Assembly (NCBI RefSeq): GCF_025766255.1
Contig: NW_026516696.1
Span: 62,001 to 126,000 of the forward strand
Direction: 5' to 3'
Origin: Zychaea mexicana
Taxonomy: Eukaryota; Mucoromycota; Mucoromycetes; Mucorales; Lichtheimiaceae
Length of the DNA stretch: 64,000 bases
The notes beneath the pieces were generated by a model that saw only the letters and a list, made by a program, of their open reading frames with translations, did no database searches and was not told the DNA's origin. The position numbers and the translations under genes were made by a program. Below, one piece after another: positions 24,101-37,445 of this stretch (position 1 is the stretch's first letter; each line of letters opens with the position of its first letter).

Positions 24101-24795
24101 TTGGTAGCCTTTGTTAAAACTACATATTATTTCTCAGCCGAGAAGACCCCGTATATTTCAAGCATTGAGCTTGCTATTATTTAATGGGAGTGAGATCATT
24201 GCAAACAATTTCGTGTTTCTCATTTTCTTTATGTATCTCAGGAAATCCATAAAACCAATCTCTGTAAAGTTGATACGATTGAATAAGTGTACATGTATAT
24301 TACGGTGGTTGACTGATTTTCGATTAATCCGACTGCGGAAATGCTACAAATTGTTCCGTCAATACATTCTGTAGACGGTTCCGTACACCTGAGGCGTAAT
24401 GATGACTCTGTGGGTTAGAAAATACCACTAGTCATAGATATGCTTTTTTACTCCACACGGTTAATTCACGGTCTTCACCAATTCATGTCCCATTATCTAT
24501 GTAACTAGCGGAAGCCTGTGGTCATAACAACACAAGTCTTGCAACAAATCGTTGCCATAGCGTTGTGGATTAGTGGATAATACCAGATAACTACAGTCTT
24601 GGTTTCCTTATTAATAGAAGATATATACTACTGCAGAACGAAAGATTTGAAAGTAATGCCCTCAATCCCTTTCTTCCCCCTCCTCCCCTGGAAAAAAGAG
24701 CAAAGGTTTACATCATACTGTTGTTGAAACATCAGCGTGTTTGCATTGGATCAAGTCGGATCCAAAAAAAAATATATCAACCATAAAAAAAAATT
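21123..24795. other. Longest gene-poor interval
   Basis: About 3.7 kb without a supportable gene. Frames of 60-90 codons occur on both strands but show no family signal and no consistent splicing. Around 21540-21600 short inverted pieces (AACCCT/AGGGTT and GGCTTA/TAAGC) suggest a small hairpin-forming relic. A decayed mobile element is possible but not shown. Confidence 0.45.
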
Positions 24796-26694
24796 TTGGC
24801 AGCAGCAAGCAACTGTCAAATTGACATGCAAAGCTCTTCTATATTCAACAGGTCACTAGTCCATGCCCACGAACAAACCCTTTCAAAACGAAAACGGCAT
24901 GACCCTAAATCCTCGATTTACAAAACTCGTAAATGGCGATCCAATCGACCCATTCTCACTACGAATCAAATGCACGAGCTGGGCAAACTCCTAGGGCTCA
25001 AGACGCTTCAACGATCTATAGATCTATTCATGGTAAAAGACGTGAACCAAACAAGTGAATATTCTTTTCTTGAAAACTTGCTAAGCGGGTTATATATGTT
25101 GTAGAATCCGGCCAACATGTTCCAACTAAACAAAGTTAAATTGGGACTAATCCACCAGTTTCTCCTGGATCGCGGGTTGGAAAAGAGACGAGTCGCGGTG
25201 ACCAAATTAAACCAATACCCAATCGCACTGCGTCTTTTTGCCATTTTGTACCCGGGATTTCCAGTATGGCGAGCTAAAGAACAAGCACTGAAATTACAAC
25301 GTGAAAGGTAAGGATATGCGAAAGGACAAAAAGAAGAGGATGTAGTTAGACTGAACCATTCGTGTCCTATAGTGCAAACGAAAAAAGGAAAGCCCGGCCC
25401 GGACTCGCATATGATCAATTACCCACATGTGACATTTTCGAACGTTTAGAAGAGTTGGTGCGCATGGACGTAAAACCTATACCATACGTGCTCGGCAATG
25501 ATGATAATTATAACAATGAGGACAACCCATATGTGCAAAAACAGACGATCGCCATACCTACAAAGGGGTTGTTGGATTTTGCCCAGGCACATGTTCGTAC
25601 CAAAAAGAAGGATACCAGAGATGTCCGATTACACCTGTATCTATGGTTATCCCATTGGCGAACCTGGGAACCACGGCTCTCAGAGTTAACTATCGATAGC
25701 AAGAATAACCAATGGGCAGACGTCGACCGGGTATGCAAAAGAAAAGAAAAAAGGGGCAGTTTTTTTTTGTATACAGTATGGCTTATATAAACCACTCTTC
25801 TGTAAAAAGAAACCCGTTGAAAAGCATGGCTTTAGACACATTGATATCACCGACAAGGTGGATTGGCGAGATGTCCTTGACAATCGTAGTGGAAACGGCG
25901 GCAAAATTGTATTAGAATTCGATTGCAATGATGATATCAAGGAATTATCCATTTGCACAGTATGGCAAAAATCCCCTACAGAGGTGAGTTCCGCTTATCT
26001 TTTTGCCATTAGAGTAGCTTGATTTGAAGAGATGGCAATCCAAGGCTCACTGACAGCTCTTTTGCATAAGCTTGCTAGCCAAGTCTATGTGCAAACCGCC
26101 GGAATGTATATTGGGCGCCTCGTCGAAAGAGCCCAAAGTCGAACCGAAGTCGCAATGATTCAGAAACAAGCCTTCAACTTTCTGTCAGAAAAGGATGATC
26201 GGCGGACAAACGTTCATTGTTCACGTGCCTTGTTAAACAAATGCATGGATACCTTTAAAGCAAGTGGGAGCGCTGCTGGTGTTGGCGGTCATGGTATGGT
26301 AGAAGGCGACGACGATGACGACGATCTAGTGATGTGCGATCAGACTATTTCACTGCTGGATCCACTGCTTCTTAAACAAATCGAATACCCTTCTCGTGGA
26401 ATATACTGCTCGCACGTAGCATGTTTTGATGCAGCGTGTTTATTTCAGTGCCTCGGTTTTGAACGAAGTTGGCATTGTCCACTTTGTGCTGTCCAATACA
26501 AGTCGATCCAAGATTTATATATCGATCACGAGCTGGATCAAGCAATTCACGCATATCCTTCTGAAAGCAAACTGATTTTACGCGACGGGCAGCTTTACCC
26601 TCCACCCGAGGAACTACGTGCGGAGAAAAAGGTCAAAGTAGAACATATCGATGAGGATGAGGAAGACAATGACAACGAAGGTGATGAAACTTGA
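24796..26694 (+). CDS. PIAS/Siz-type E3 SUMO ligase (PINIT and SP-RING)
   Basis: Transfers SUMO from Ubc9 to nuclear substrates. Predicted 544 residues in five exons: 24796-25032, 25105-25307, 25373-25730, 25810-25983 and 26032-26694; all GT-AG, phases close. The N-terminus (about 50-130) resembles the SAP-like and helical start of the family. Residues about 145-330 fit a PINIT domain, ending in the beta-rich run after exon 4. The SP-RING is in exon 5: DPLLLKQIEYPSRGIYC, then CSHVACFDAACLFQC and SWHCPLC. In PIAS/Siz the metal ligands are C-x-H...C...C-x2-C, all present here. An acidic Asp run precedes the RING, and an acidic tail (VEHIDEDEEDNDNEGDE) may act as a SUMO-interacting region. An earlier or later start (24826) is possible. 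Confidence 0.82.
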
Positions 26695-26955
26695 TGATAG
26701 AAAGGGTTGTTGTCGAAAACGAATCTTTTTCTTTTTTCAAGGGATGAAGTGCTTATCCGAATTTGTAAATATAACCTTGTTTTCCTTGGACGTTCTTGTA
26801 TCCATATGTTACACGCAGTAGAGTGATCATGTCTGCATATACTAGGCACAGCATGTACATGAGGAGGAGAGAGCTGGATGCTTATATTACAAAAAGTGAA
26901 GTCTTTTTATTAGTCTATCATATGCCCATATCCTATCTGCTACTACAACGTTATT

Positions 26956-29005
26956 TTAGGCAGTATAGGAAGGGACATCAGTAGTGGTGCTACTGGTATT
27001 ACTAGTAGAAGGGGCGGTGGTATGAGGGCTGTTATTACCCTGCAGCATATATATGTGGGCATTATCCTGTGGCGTGGCGCAACACCAAAACAAAGCCTTG
27101 ACCTTCTTTTTTCCCGCTTCCTTGATATCCCAACGACCGAGAAAGCATACAGGAACGCTATTCATGATGCGATGTATCCTTTCGCCCGTGCGCATGTGTA
27201 ATAATTCGACGCTTTCACGGCCGAATCCAACAGCACACCAATCGTCCTCTGCTAACTGGATAAACTCGATATGCTGTGGCTCGTGCGTCCAGTGGTACAC
27301 CAGGGTCGAAAAGAGACCACCGATCAAGTCAATAATATAACTCTGGCGGCACAGTGTGGCGAAAAACAGTTGCGGTGACATTGTGGATGAGAGAGCGACG
27401 GGATCGACGGCTTCAGAGGGCGATGATGTGACAACAGCATCGTAAGAAGGTGGGTTGCTGTAGTCGCTTGTCAAGGAAGTCGTCAATGGATTTGGATAAA
27501 ATGGTAGCTGGATCAACGATGACCATTGGATATCAGGAGTTGTAGTCGTGGGTAAAGTCGGAAACGAGGATGAAGGTGGTAATGCTGATGAAGATGCAGT
27601 GTTATCGCTCGGTGAAGGTGGTGGATGAGGTGATGAATGAGAGCGTGATCTTGTATTTGACGATGATGAAAATATGCTATCGATGGTGTTGCTGTTATTG
27701 CTGCTGGAGTTGTTATTGTCGGCTGTTGCTGCTGCTGCCGCCAGCAATTGGTTATCGTACTGTTCGCGTAACCATGTTTTCTGGTATAGTTCTGCGAGTT
27801 TTGGGTCGATAGGGACTGTGCGTACCTTGCTGTTGCGTAATCCGATGGCTGTGGCTTCAGTGGAAAAGATCGCCAAGAGGTACCGCAAGGTAATTCTATC
27901 ATCTGCAAACGAAATCCAGCGTGGCTCCGCAGGAATCCAGTAAACTTTAAATTTGTAAAAGGGGCTCAGCCTCCATTTACAGTCATTCGATGAAGATGAT
28001 GATTGCTGTTGGTCACGCCGCCGTTGTTGCCAGACAACGATCTTGTCGCGTTGAAGCACTGCAGCGAATACGTAGGCACTCGTCTGATACGTTTGCAGGC
28101 GCAGAACGTCTTTACAGTCTGGAAACTTGTAGTAGAATTCTTGAAGTACCACATCGTTGCACACATAATGTTGCTTCAATGCCAATCCACTGGTGAGCAC
28201 AAGTCGCGTAGGTTGCTGTTGCTGCTGCTGTTGTTGTTGTTTCTGTTGTTCAACGTCGTTATCGGGCCAAGAATCTTCTTCGACTTCATCTTCCGGCGCT
28301 TTCCCAGATTGCGAAGCAACACGTTTCCATTCAGACATGGATGGCACGTCGTAATTCGTATCGTTTCGAGAGGTCCAGTCGATGTTATATATGGCGTGGC
28401 ACAATCGTAGCAGGGCATCATACGAGTAGCACCGCACGCGTTTGTTGCGCCCAGCAAGCATGAGGATCACACGACATGGTTTTATGATAACCATTTGTCG
28501 AACTCGGATCCATATAATGGTTTTTGGTTTACAGCCTGGATTTTGCAAATCGAGTACTTGGATCCCTTGTGTTGCATGGCCTAATAGTAAAAACCGGTCT
28601 TCAAGGACACAACATGATTCGAAAGGTGGTGTAGGTGTTGGCCAATGAACATTTTCTGAGGCAAGGATCTTGAGATCCATTTGCGCTGATAGCTGGTCTG
28701 TGGTAGTAGCAGAACTCTGATAATTTTTTTTTCGGATATTAAGGGCCGAGGAAGGATAGAGAAGAAGCAAGCCTAAGTTTCCTGCATGTGTATCATCGAG
28801 AAACGTACAGAAAAAGTGAATCCTTCAAGTTTACCTGTTGTTGCTGTTGTGGTTGGCAATTGACTTGATGTTGCCTGGTCCCATCATAACATCCAGGTAC
28901 ATTCAGACAATCTGCTCCTGAAGGGGAAGCAATGGCTGTGTCATAAGATGGTGGTTCAACGTTGCTCGATCCTGCCCCATGCTGCTCGTCGTCATTGCGC
29001 GTCAT
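26956..29005 (-). CDS. CNH (citron homology)-like domain protein
   Basis: Predicted about 643 residues in two exons: 29005-28835 and about 28716-26956. The donor CAG|GTAAAC and phase 0 are clear; the acceptor at 28717/28718 (TTATCAG) is preferred, and CCAG about 24 bases downstream would also keep frame. The second exon begins a CNH-like beta-propeller: VLEDRFLLLGHATQGIQVLDL, then the repeated blades, RYLLAIFSTEATAIGLRN and, near the end, WCAVGFGRESVELL. In known proteins the CNH domain binds small GTPases or vesicle-tethering partners (Rom2, MAP4K, Vps39-type). A PPSYD motif occurs both in exon 1 and in the Ser/Pro-rich insert. Poly-Gln and poly-Ser inserts break the domain. Specific role unknown. 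Confidence 0.65.
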
Positions 29006-29379
29006 TGCTTATATAGTAGAGAAAAAGCAAAGACGGCGAAGTTGTTGCGAGGAAAAAAGAAAAAGTCAGCAGCATTGGTTACACGTTTTGCGCTGCATTC
29101 TGTCTGTGCAACCACGCTTTTTTTTTATATCAGAAAAGACAAAAGTAGAGGTTAAAAAAAGAGTATCATATTGGTTTTTTTTTTCATTTGTAGATATCTT
29201 TTTAGGGAAATGAGATTGATGGATGGGAATGAATAATGGTTTATAATAAAACTAAAAATAAAGGTATCATCGATTAGAAAAAGCTAAAAGAGAGAGGGGA
29301 AGGTAGAGCAAACAAATACTACTGCTATGGTAAGTGAGACTAAACATAACAAAAATGGTACTAGGGAAGAGAACGATGA
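29006..29379. other. Intergenic, A/T-rich
   Basis: 374 bases between the CNH protein start and the Nudix gene stop (both minus strand). Runs of A and T (29118-29190) and no frame of interest; it must hold the CNH gene promoter and the Nudix 3' end. Confidence 0.4.
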
Positions 29380-30947
29380 CTACTGCTGTTGACAAGTCGA
29401 TGTCACAACAAATGGAGCACGAGCAGCGACTTGCTTGTGCGGCGTTGGAAACTCAAGCTTTCGGTGCAGTCGATAGGTAAGGTCAATGTAGTCGGGTTCA
29501 GTGTCAGCAGTGATCACAGAGTGCCGCATCAAGAAATCGATCGTGACTAAATGCGGTCAAAGATATTACACAACGATTTAGAGGCCACGGTTCTTTCTTA
29601 TTTTTAGCTGTTTTAGATGTTTATATATCAACTTACCTAAAGCACAGTTCGGTTTCCATTCATTGTTTAATAACGTTTCGCGTACTTTCTCAATAGGCCA
29701 TAAGTAGAAGCATTCGACCTCTCCGTCCCGCGGAGTGGGAACAAAATCGCGTGGGAGCTCGAGATCAAACGAATACCTTGAAAAGGATAGCAATAGTGAT
29801 AAGGGTTAGCACGTCAGCAAATAACAATCATGACAATAAATGAAAGAGTTTAGGGGGCTAATATACGTGGGTTGTGATATATTAAAAAGAACTGCAGAGT
29901 GGGCTAGTACTTACTGAGTCTCAGGGACCAAGCCATGTTCAGTATAAGTGAAATATGAGACTGCTCCTACATTACGGGCCTAATAATAACAACAGCAAGA
30001 CGCCCACGAGCCTGTCAGTACATATATTCTTTTGTATAACGTACAAGCACATATCCCCCAACGTAGGGTGTTGTGAAAACAAGCTCCTGGTCAATTACCT
30101 GTTTTGAAATCTCTGAGGGTATACTAGCTTCTTCGTCACATTCTTTGACGATCGTGTCTTTCGTGGTGGCTTGATAGGTGATGCCACCAGCGACCTAGCG
30201 TGTTCAAGCAGACAAAGAGTTAAGTTAGTATTTTGTGGCCTTTTTATCAATGAGAAGTTTTTGCTAAGTAGAATTGTAACTGACATATATAGTAGTTACT
30301 TACGCAGTTGTCCAGTAAGCCTGGCCAAGTTTGTTTTGTTCTGCTACGTCTGCCTACCCAGATCTTGATGCTTCCATCAGGTTCCCGGACGTAGCAGTTA
30401 AGATGCGCGCCGAACTGTGAAATGCCAAAGAGCGGTGTACCCGCACGCTCAATGACAAAAGCCACATTATCCGATCGCGACGCATCGCCATATACAGGGA
30501 ATATTTCGTTTCTCCAACCTTGTTTTCAAGAAAAAGACAAAGCATTTTTTTTTTGGTCAGGACCCATATCTTTACAGAATGTATATGTAATGTCATCAAT
30601 ATACACAATCGCATTGTATGTGTACCTTTCAAGACTTTAAATGTGCCTTTCTCTCGCCAAGTTTGTAACAGGTTCTCCATCACTTGGGTGCGCTTATCAA
30701 AAGTGTCAACCCAAGAGGCAAAGGATATATATTCGCCCTCCACAACTTCAAACGGCTTTGGCATCTGAGCATCATTGTATTCGATCAACGGTGGCAATGT
30801 GCTAGGTAGTACTCGGCCGACAATGTGAGGGTGAAGGCGAAAGGGTATGGTATGGTGTACTTCATCTGGGTTCTTTGGATCGAACTCGTGGGGGAACTTG
30901 TCCGCGTGTGAGATGACTTGAAGGTAGGTATCGAACCGTGTTGACAT
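29380..30947 (-). CDS. Nudix hydrolase, oxothiamine diphosphatase type (YJR142W-like)
   Basis: Predicted 352 residues in six exons: 30947-30626, 30518-30304, 30194-30045, 29979-29915, 29776-29637 and 29546-29380; phases close. The N-terminal half (about 1-120) matches the DUF4743 region that precedes the Nudix domain in this family. Residues about 130-310 are the Nudix domain: NCYVREPDGSIKIWVGRRS, KQTWPGLLDNCVAGGI and the Nudix box GGITYQATTKDTIVKECDEE. The box has Lys-Glu in place of Arg-Glu but keeps both catalytic glutamates. Yeast YJR142W removes oxidised, toxic thiamine diphosphate analogues by cutting them to monophosphates; the same cytosolic clean-up role is inferred here. Confidence 0.88.
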
Positions 30948-33491
30948 TTTTTGAATGATGTGGTATAGTATGAAATGCGGTATGGGTATAGGGGTGAGAT
31001 GAACAGGTAGAAAGAGAAGAATAGAGAGATAAAAATAGTACGTTTTGTAATGAATGGAGAAAAGAGAAAGAGAAAGAAAAGCTAGTATCGTGGCTACTTT
31101 TATATATTTCGGTGCGTGTCGTGTGTTGCCCAACAAGCCATGTGCAACATCGAGATTCTGAACGCTATTCTCTCTCGTTCACTCTCTGCTCACAGCACTC
31201 CCATGTATCCCCGTCGACGAGGTTATTATACTTTATTATTGCTTCTTCTAAATCGGACTCATTAGGCAATAGCCAATCTCAAGCAAGGATAGGTCAGAGC
31301 TGGAGTTGCATCTCTTTCCCCTGTTCTTTTTTGGGGGTGTGGGGGTGTGGGGGCGAATCTAAGTCTCTCGTTCGCTCTCTATGTCTCTCTCTTTGTTGGT
31401 CGCAGTGTATTTAGAATGTTTTTTTTTACATATGCGGCATTTCGGAAAAGCTGGTTTGTTGGCACTTGCAGTTTCGTAAAGTTTCTTTATAAAAAATAAG
31501 CAATTCTATTGGCAAAGGAATGATGTAGCAAACTTTGTTTTCTATGCTCTCCCACTTTCTACGCGTATAGGATCGACGATTATCTCAAAAGTTCGAAAGG
31601 AGTTCGGTCAGAAATGACATCAAGAATAAAAAAGGAGCGCGTTGCGTCTATATATATACTAGCCATGCCCGTATCTTCTCCTTCTCCTTAAATCTGTCAA
31701 GTTCGATGTAGTTGAAGAACAACGAGAATTAAAAAACTGGTTATCGCGCAATGTACTTTTACTACCCCCTGAAATCTTGGTGGCAAGAAAGTTTAGTGTT
31801 TTCTAACTAAATGTCTCCCCCTGGCGTCAAATAGGAATAGCAAGTTTGCATCGGAGCACACACATAGTACAAGACACAAACAAACACATAGATACAATGT
31901 GCGCACACCGAGAAAAACGTATCGCAATTGTTTTTGATTTTAGTTTACCAGTATCGCTGAAAATCCAGGATCAGGGATCAGCTCTGATCGTTTGTACGAC
32001 ATGGTTAAATAGCGCCACGCTCAAAACATTTGCCTTGTTATCGAGATTTTCTCCGGGTCACTTGAAAGATGATGAGTAAGTTGGCAAACTGTTTATGGAT
32101 AACAGTAGCCGTTGTCACTAGAGTGGGGAGGTACGTTGTTACTCCTTTCTCAAATGACAATCCTTGTAAGCATTATGTATAAAACAGGTATGACATCCCC
32201 CCAACGGAATGACAGAAAAATAATACCGACTTCTTCTGTTTCCTTTATACATGCGTACGTATGTACAGTACATGCTTATTCAGTCTCGATTCTCTGAGAG
32301 GGAAAAGCTAGAAACTTTGGTCCGCTGCATCGGGGCCTTTAATTGCCAGCTGAGTGGCTCTATCCGGCCCCTTGACTGGCTTCGTATTTCAGGTGATCCA
32401 TTTCTTGTTTGCTAGATGGCGAACCTCTTTAAATGTTTACATATAATATCCCGTGCCATCTCATAATTGCGCTGAAACAAGCTAATTCTAAATGCTTGGA
32501 GCTTATGCTTGGGGTGTCGAAGTAAAGAACAAAAGCGTGGTAGGACGCGTGTCTAGAAGAGCAGGATGCTGTTTTAAGAATGAGCATGGTGTGCAGCGCA
32601 TAGACTGTACTTTGCGTATATCATGCAAGAAACTCAAGTAGAATCCAGCAAGATAATGCATACTTAGAACATAGAAGATGGCATAACAACATACATTACT
32701 ACATGGCTTACTTTTATGGACCCAACTGACTGCAAAAAAAAGAAAAGAAACAGTAGGTCAAAAGACTTATCAAGACAAACAACACAGAAATAATACGTGT
32801 GTGCACGTCCATTTTGCACTATCGTGTTTTTGCTAAGCTGTGTGCGACAGTTAGAATAAGAACTGATGGGGAGCGGCGTATATACTCTGGCCTGGTGTCA
32901 TGGTGAGACAAAACGACCCAGTGGGATGGCCTCGTGTAATAAATTCATCGGCCGTTGTTGTTGCATCCTTCTTCTACTTGTCATACCATCCTTATTGTCT
33001 ACTTTTTAAAATGAAGAAAGCGGTTTTTATTATCAAATGACTTGTTTGTGCAATGGTCGCCATGTCGTGCAACAGTAACCAATACATATTACGGCGTTCG
33101 TCCGGCCATGGGCCTGGGCCTTTTAGTCAGTCAAAAGGCGATCGTCATTTGTGTGACCACGACATGAAAACAAGCGCCTTATGCTAAAAGGTACTACGTA
33201 CAGAGCATTATGTAGTGAAAACTGCACTTTCCAGCGCGTTTTCATATAAAATTTTGGGGTAATGCGTACTAGCACGTATAAACCACTATTATAATTACAT
33301 GTGCAGATCATCGCAGAAGCGTTTTAGAAATACTATCAAGCAGTTAGCGGCAGCGGCGTGTATCGAGAAGCAAAGAAGCACTTTATTATCTCCCCAAATA
33401 TGACATGTCTGCATGTCAGATTCAGACAAGATCAGCCTCGCACACTAAAACTAGTGCAGAGTGAGGTAAACTTGTACATGTTGTGTATATG
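30948..33491. other. Gene-poor interval
   Basis: About 2.5 kb. The left part (30948-31130) is the Nudix promoter with a purine-rich leader. The rest has short frames only. G-runs at 31332-31352 (GGGGGTGTGGGGGTGTGGGG) are a local oddity. No gene, RNA or transposon supported. Confidence 0.45.
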
Positions 33492-36400
33492 CTAGTCCCA
33501 ACGACGACTACTTTGCTGCACCCCTGCAGTTGTATTGAGTCCTCGAGCACCAGCTTCGTCCGAACTCGCTTTTTGGAACTTCATGGCTTGGAACGATGGT
33601 CCTGGTCGTGAGCCTGATGACCTTGGTAGCAATGGTTCAGCATTAGAACCAGTGATGCCTCCTATAATTTCAACAAGAATCAATTTCAAACAAGTTTTTC
33701 GTTGCTATCTGATGCAATAAAAAGTGAATTGAGACGGTACTATACCTCCCGCTCCTGTTGCTCCTCCTCCTCCTCCTCTGAAACGCCCGCCTCGCCCCCT
33801 AAATCCACCTCGGCCATCTCGACCACCTCGACCACGGCCCCTTCCTTGACCGCGACTGCCACCGTGTATCCGAGAGCTTTTGAACTTGGGATTTGTCAAT
33901 GCAAGAGCCATTAGATCCTGGGGGACCGCCTGACCAGAGCTTTCCAAGTTTCTGACCAGCTCTCCAGCAAAACGATCCTCCTTGCGAGTGATGAGCGTAT
34001 AGGCCGTTCCCTTCTCGCCTGCACGTCCCGTACGTCCGATCCGGTGTACATGCGAGTCGATGTCACGGGCAATGTCATAGTTCACGACGTTCTTTACAGC
34101 CTTGATGTCCAGACCGCGGGCCGCTACATCTGTTGCCACTAAAATGGCGTACTTGTTTGCGCGAAAGTCACGAAGTACCTTGTCGCGCTCGTATTGCATC
34201 AGATCTCCATGGAGTGCTCCGCCTGTACATAATGGAGATAAGTAACAACAACAAAACGGCACCGACAGCGTCAAACTTAATTGGTCGAAGCTCTGCGTAC
34301 TATATGATACACTTACAAGGAAACCCGGATTCGCTGATATTCGAAGCAAGTACATCCACAGCCCCTTTTCGCGACACAAATACGATGACGCTTCCCTCTA
34401 AAAGAATGAATAAACAAACATTGAGTTTGCAAGTTCGCTGGCTGTATTTGTTTTGTTTTGTTTATCTTGTATAGCCCACCAGCGCAAAATCCAGATAACC
34501 GTCTTATCAGCCAATCCCACTTTAGCATTTCCTCATCAAGCACAGCAATGACTTGAGTGATGTCTTCGTTTGCTTGACCCGTCGTGCCAACACTGATTCT
34601 AATCGGATCCGCTGTTACTTCGCGCGCCAAATATTCTACTTTTCGTGGGAAGGTGGCACTAAACAGCAAAGCTAAAAATATTTGTGATGAGTTTAGAAGC
34701 ATTTTCATCGAGTCACTAAGTATGCACTGTTTTTCTCGTTTACCTTGGCGATCGGGTCGGACGTTGTCACAAACAGAGCGTACTTGAGGTTCTGTATAAC
34801 GTCAAATTGTACGTACGTGTGTATGTATGAGAGAAACATTTTGACTTATCCACGCCAGAAAAAAAAAGAATAGAATGATCGCTGGCACATACCAAAACCA
34901 AGGTCGAACATTCTATCCGCTTCATCAAGAACAAGATAGCTGACGCGCTTGAGATTCGTAGCCTTCATTTTAAGCATATCTATCAATCGACCAGGCGTTG
35001 CAACCAGGATCTCGACGGTGCCGCTTCGCAACTGCTTGAATTGCGCCATCTTTGATGCACCACCATAAACAGCGGCCACCCTATGCTCACATACAGCATA
35101 CAGGTATGACAACAACAGCAACGCGACCCCCCATCATCGTCAGCTGATCACATACTTTCATTTCCCATTGTAAAAAACAAAAACAAACAAGGATAACAGT
35201 AAAAATAAAGACTCACTTTAGTCCATACGCCTTGGCAAACTTTTTGGTCTCAGCATAAATCTGGCCCACCAATTCACGTGTGGGTGCCATGACCAAACCG
35301 ATCGGGCCATCACCTTTGGCAAGTTCTTCTTGGTCCATGATATGCACAAGCATCGGTAGAACAAATGCAGCAGTCTTACCCGATCCCGTCTTGGCAATGC
35401 CTATAATATCACGGCCCTGCAATGCCACGGGCACGGCTTGCTTTTGGATTGCAGAAGGTTCAGTGTACCCGGCTTTGATGATGGTGGCCATGACATCTTG
35501 ATCAAATCCAAAATGTGCAAACGAAATACATGGCGCAGGTGGGTCAGATCCCGTGACATGCAATCCAAGTTCCCGTCGGATCTCGGCTACTCGTTCGTTG
35601 CCAAGTGCTGTAATATCTGGGTGCTCCTCGTAGAAATACTTTTCGATCTCGGGATATTCAATTTCGTCGTGATCGACTCTGGCGAGTGGTTCAATCTCTC
35701 GTTTGACAGGGCCGTGCTCTCCATCATCCGAGTTGTTGTTGAGTTCTGCATCAATTCTTGCTGCTGCTGCATACACTTCTTCATCCGAGTCGGCGTACTG
35801 CGTGATGTGCTCATGTATTAATTGTTAAACCTTCTACCTATCCTGTCCCGATCCAACAACAACACGACAAGAGAACATTCAAATTCCCTCTCATCAGTAT
35901 TCTACTCTTTCTTTACCTCATTGCGATCCATGTAAGATCGGCTATCCACTTGGCCCACTGTAACACCTTCTTCTTTCATATGCCGTATGTAGCTCTCCAT
36001 ATCATCTTCTTCCTCAAAATCGTCGCGACGTGCCTAACATAACACCCATTTCCAAATTAATTTATCTGTCTTTTTTTTCCCTAGTATAATTATTAAAGTT
36101 ACCTTGCTTTCCGTCTTGGTCGTCTTTGCTTGTTCGCTCATGTCTGCCATGAAAGCGTCCAAAGGATCTTCTTCATCGTCATCGTTGGCTTGCTCTGCTG
36201 TTGGTTTTACCGCTGATACAGTGGGGGGTGTGAACGAATGTGTAACGTTAACCACACGTTCAAATCAATCTTACTCGAGGTGGGACCAATGCCTGCACTG
36301 GCCAAAAGCTCCTGTTCGTCGTCGGCGTCAATGAGACTGCTTCGTACTCGTTTCGTTGAATCGCTATTGGCTGTTGCTTTTTCTTCGTCAGAATCACCAC

Positions 36401-36566
36401 CGAATCTGCGTTTTGGTGGTGGTCCTTGAGGAGTAATAGTAGCAGCAGTAGCAGAAGAAGAAGAAGTAGCAGACGAATCAGCAGCTTCTGTCTTTTTTGC
36501 CTCTGTTGCTTTTTTACTCGATGGAAAACCAAAATTAAATTTCTTGGCCGGCTTTTTTTGAAACAT
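33492..36566 (-). CDS. DEAD-box RNA helicase, DDX42-like
   Basis: ATP-dependent RNA helicase, predicted 751 residues in ten exons from 36566 to 33492; phases close throughout. N-terminus [13 protein letters not shown] and the stretch [15 protein letters not shown] followed by [15 protein letters not shown] are the DDX42/Prp5-type pre-core signatures. Core motifs in order: [12 protein letters not shown] motif [10 protein letters not shown], Walker [36 protein letters not shown], then in lobe 2 [18 protein letters not shown] and [10 protein letters not shown]. The C-terminus is an RGG-rich tail (about residues 640-690), typical of RNA annealing activity. DDX42 associates with SF3B1/U2 snRNP in human; a nuclear splicing role is inferred. 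Confidence 0.93.
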
Positions 36567-37445
36567 TCGTCCGTTGTTACTGATCGTTTTTAGACAAAGA
36601 AAAGCCCTTTATTACAGACGCGCAGCTTACAAAACTCATTGGGAAAGCTGAGGAGAATACCAACACCGTTTAAGCTCCGGTAGCTGTATCTTTAATGCCA
36701 GCCAATCAGTTCATTTGGCAATAGCCAATCAATTGAGTCATTTCTGGATTGCAACCGAGAACTCTTCGTTAACGCAAAAGTAATTCTAGCAGACTATAGC
36801 AGAAATAGCAAAATGCTATGCTACCATGGAAAAGTTACGTAGATTCGGTGATCTATAGTGTTGCTATAGAAAATATTTGCTGAAAGCAGTCGTCATGGAA
36901 ACAACATATGCAATGACATGGAAACGAACAGTTTCCATAGAATTTGTAAACTGTACCATTGCTAAGTAAGCAGCTATGTTAGTAGTCTACATACTACACA
37001 AGCTTCAGAGTTGATGAACTATGCTGCTGTTTGATATTTTTAAGAATTCCCAAGAAGTCTTTGTGTTAAGAAAACGCTTTGGAAGCAATAGAAGGCTTTT
37101 TATGTTTATGTGCAGTGACGAGGTCTACTTTTACTAGCACGCATGTAGTACTGCTACTTTATTATGATTCGAGCAGCTGCATTGAATATAAGGCAGCATA
37201 GGTTGCAATCGAGCGCCCACAAGGCACAAATCCAGACTATCCAAAAGTAATCGAATATTATATGCGATATAGCCAAAGTGAGAGTCACTTTCCGTGATAA
37301 GCAACATAATAAAGCTGGTTTGGGGGGAGGGAGAGAGATTCAGGCATACGATTGATTTGCTGGATTTGAATTATCGCCGAGCCTTTGACATTCGTCCTGG
37401 AAATTCATCCCGACCAGTCCCTCTTTTGCCACACGCGTAGCAGAC
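36567..37445. other. Intergenic; divergent promoters of helicase and eL38
   Basis: About 880 bases between divergent starts. AT-rich, no frame supported on the plus strand. A small hairpin GGAAAC..GTTTCC lies near 36920-36940. Confidence 0.4.
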
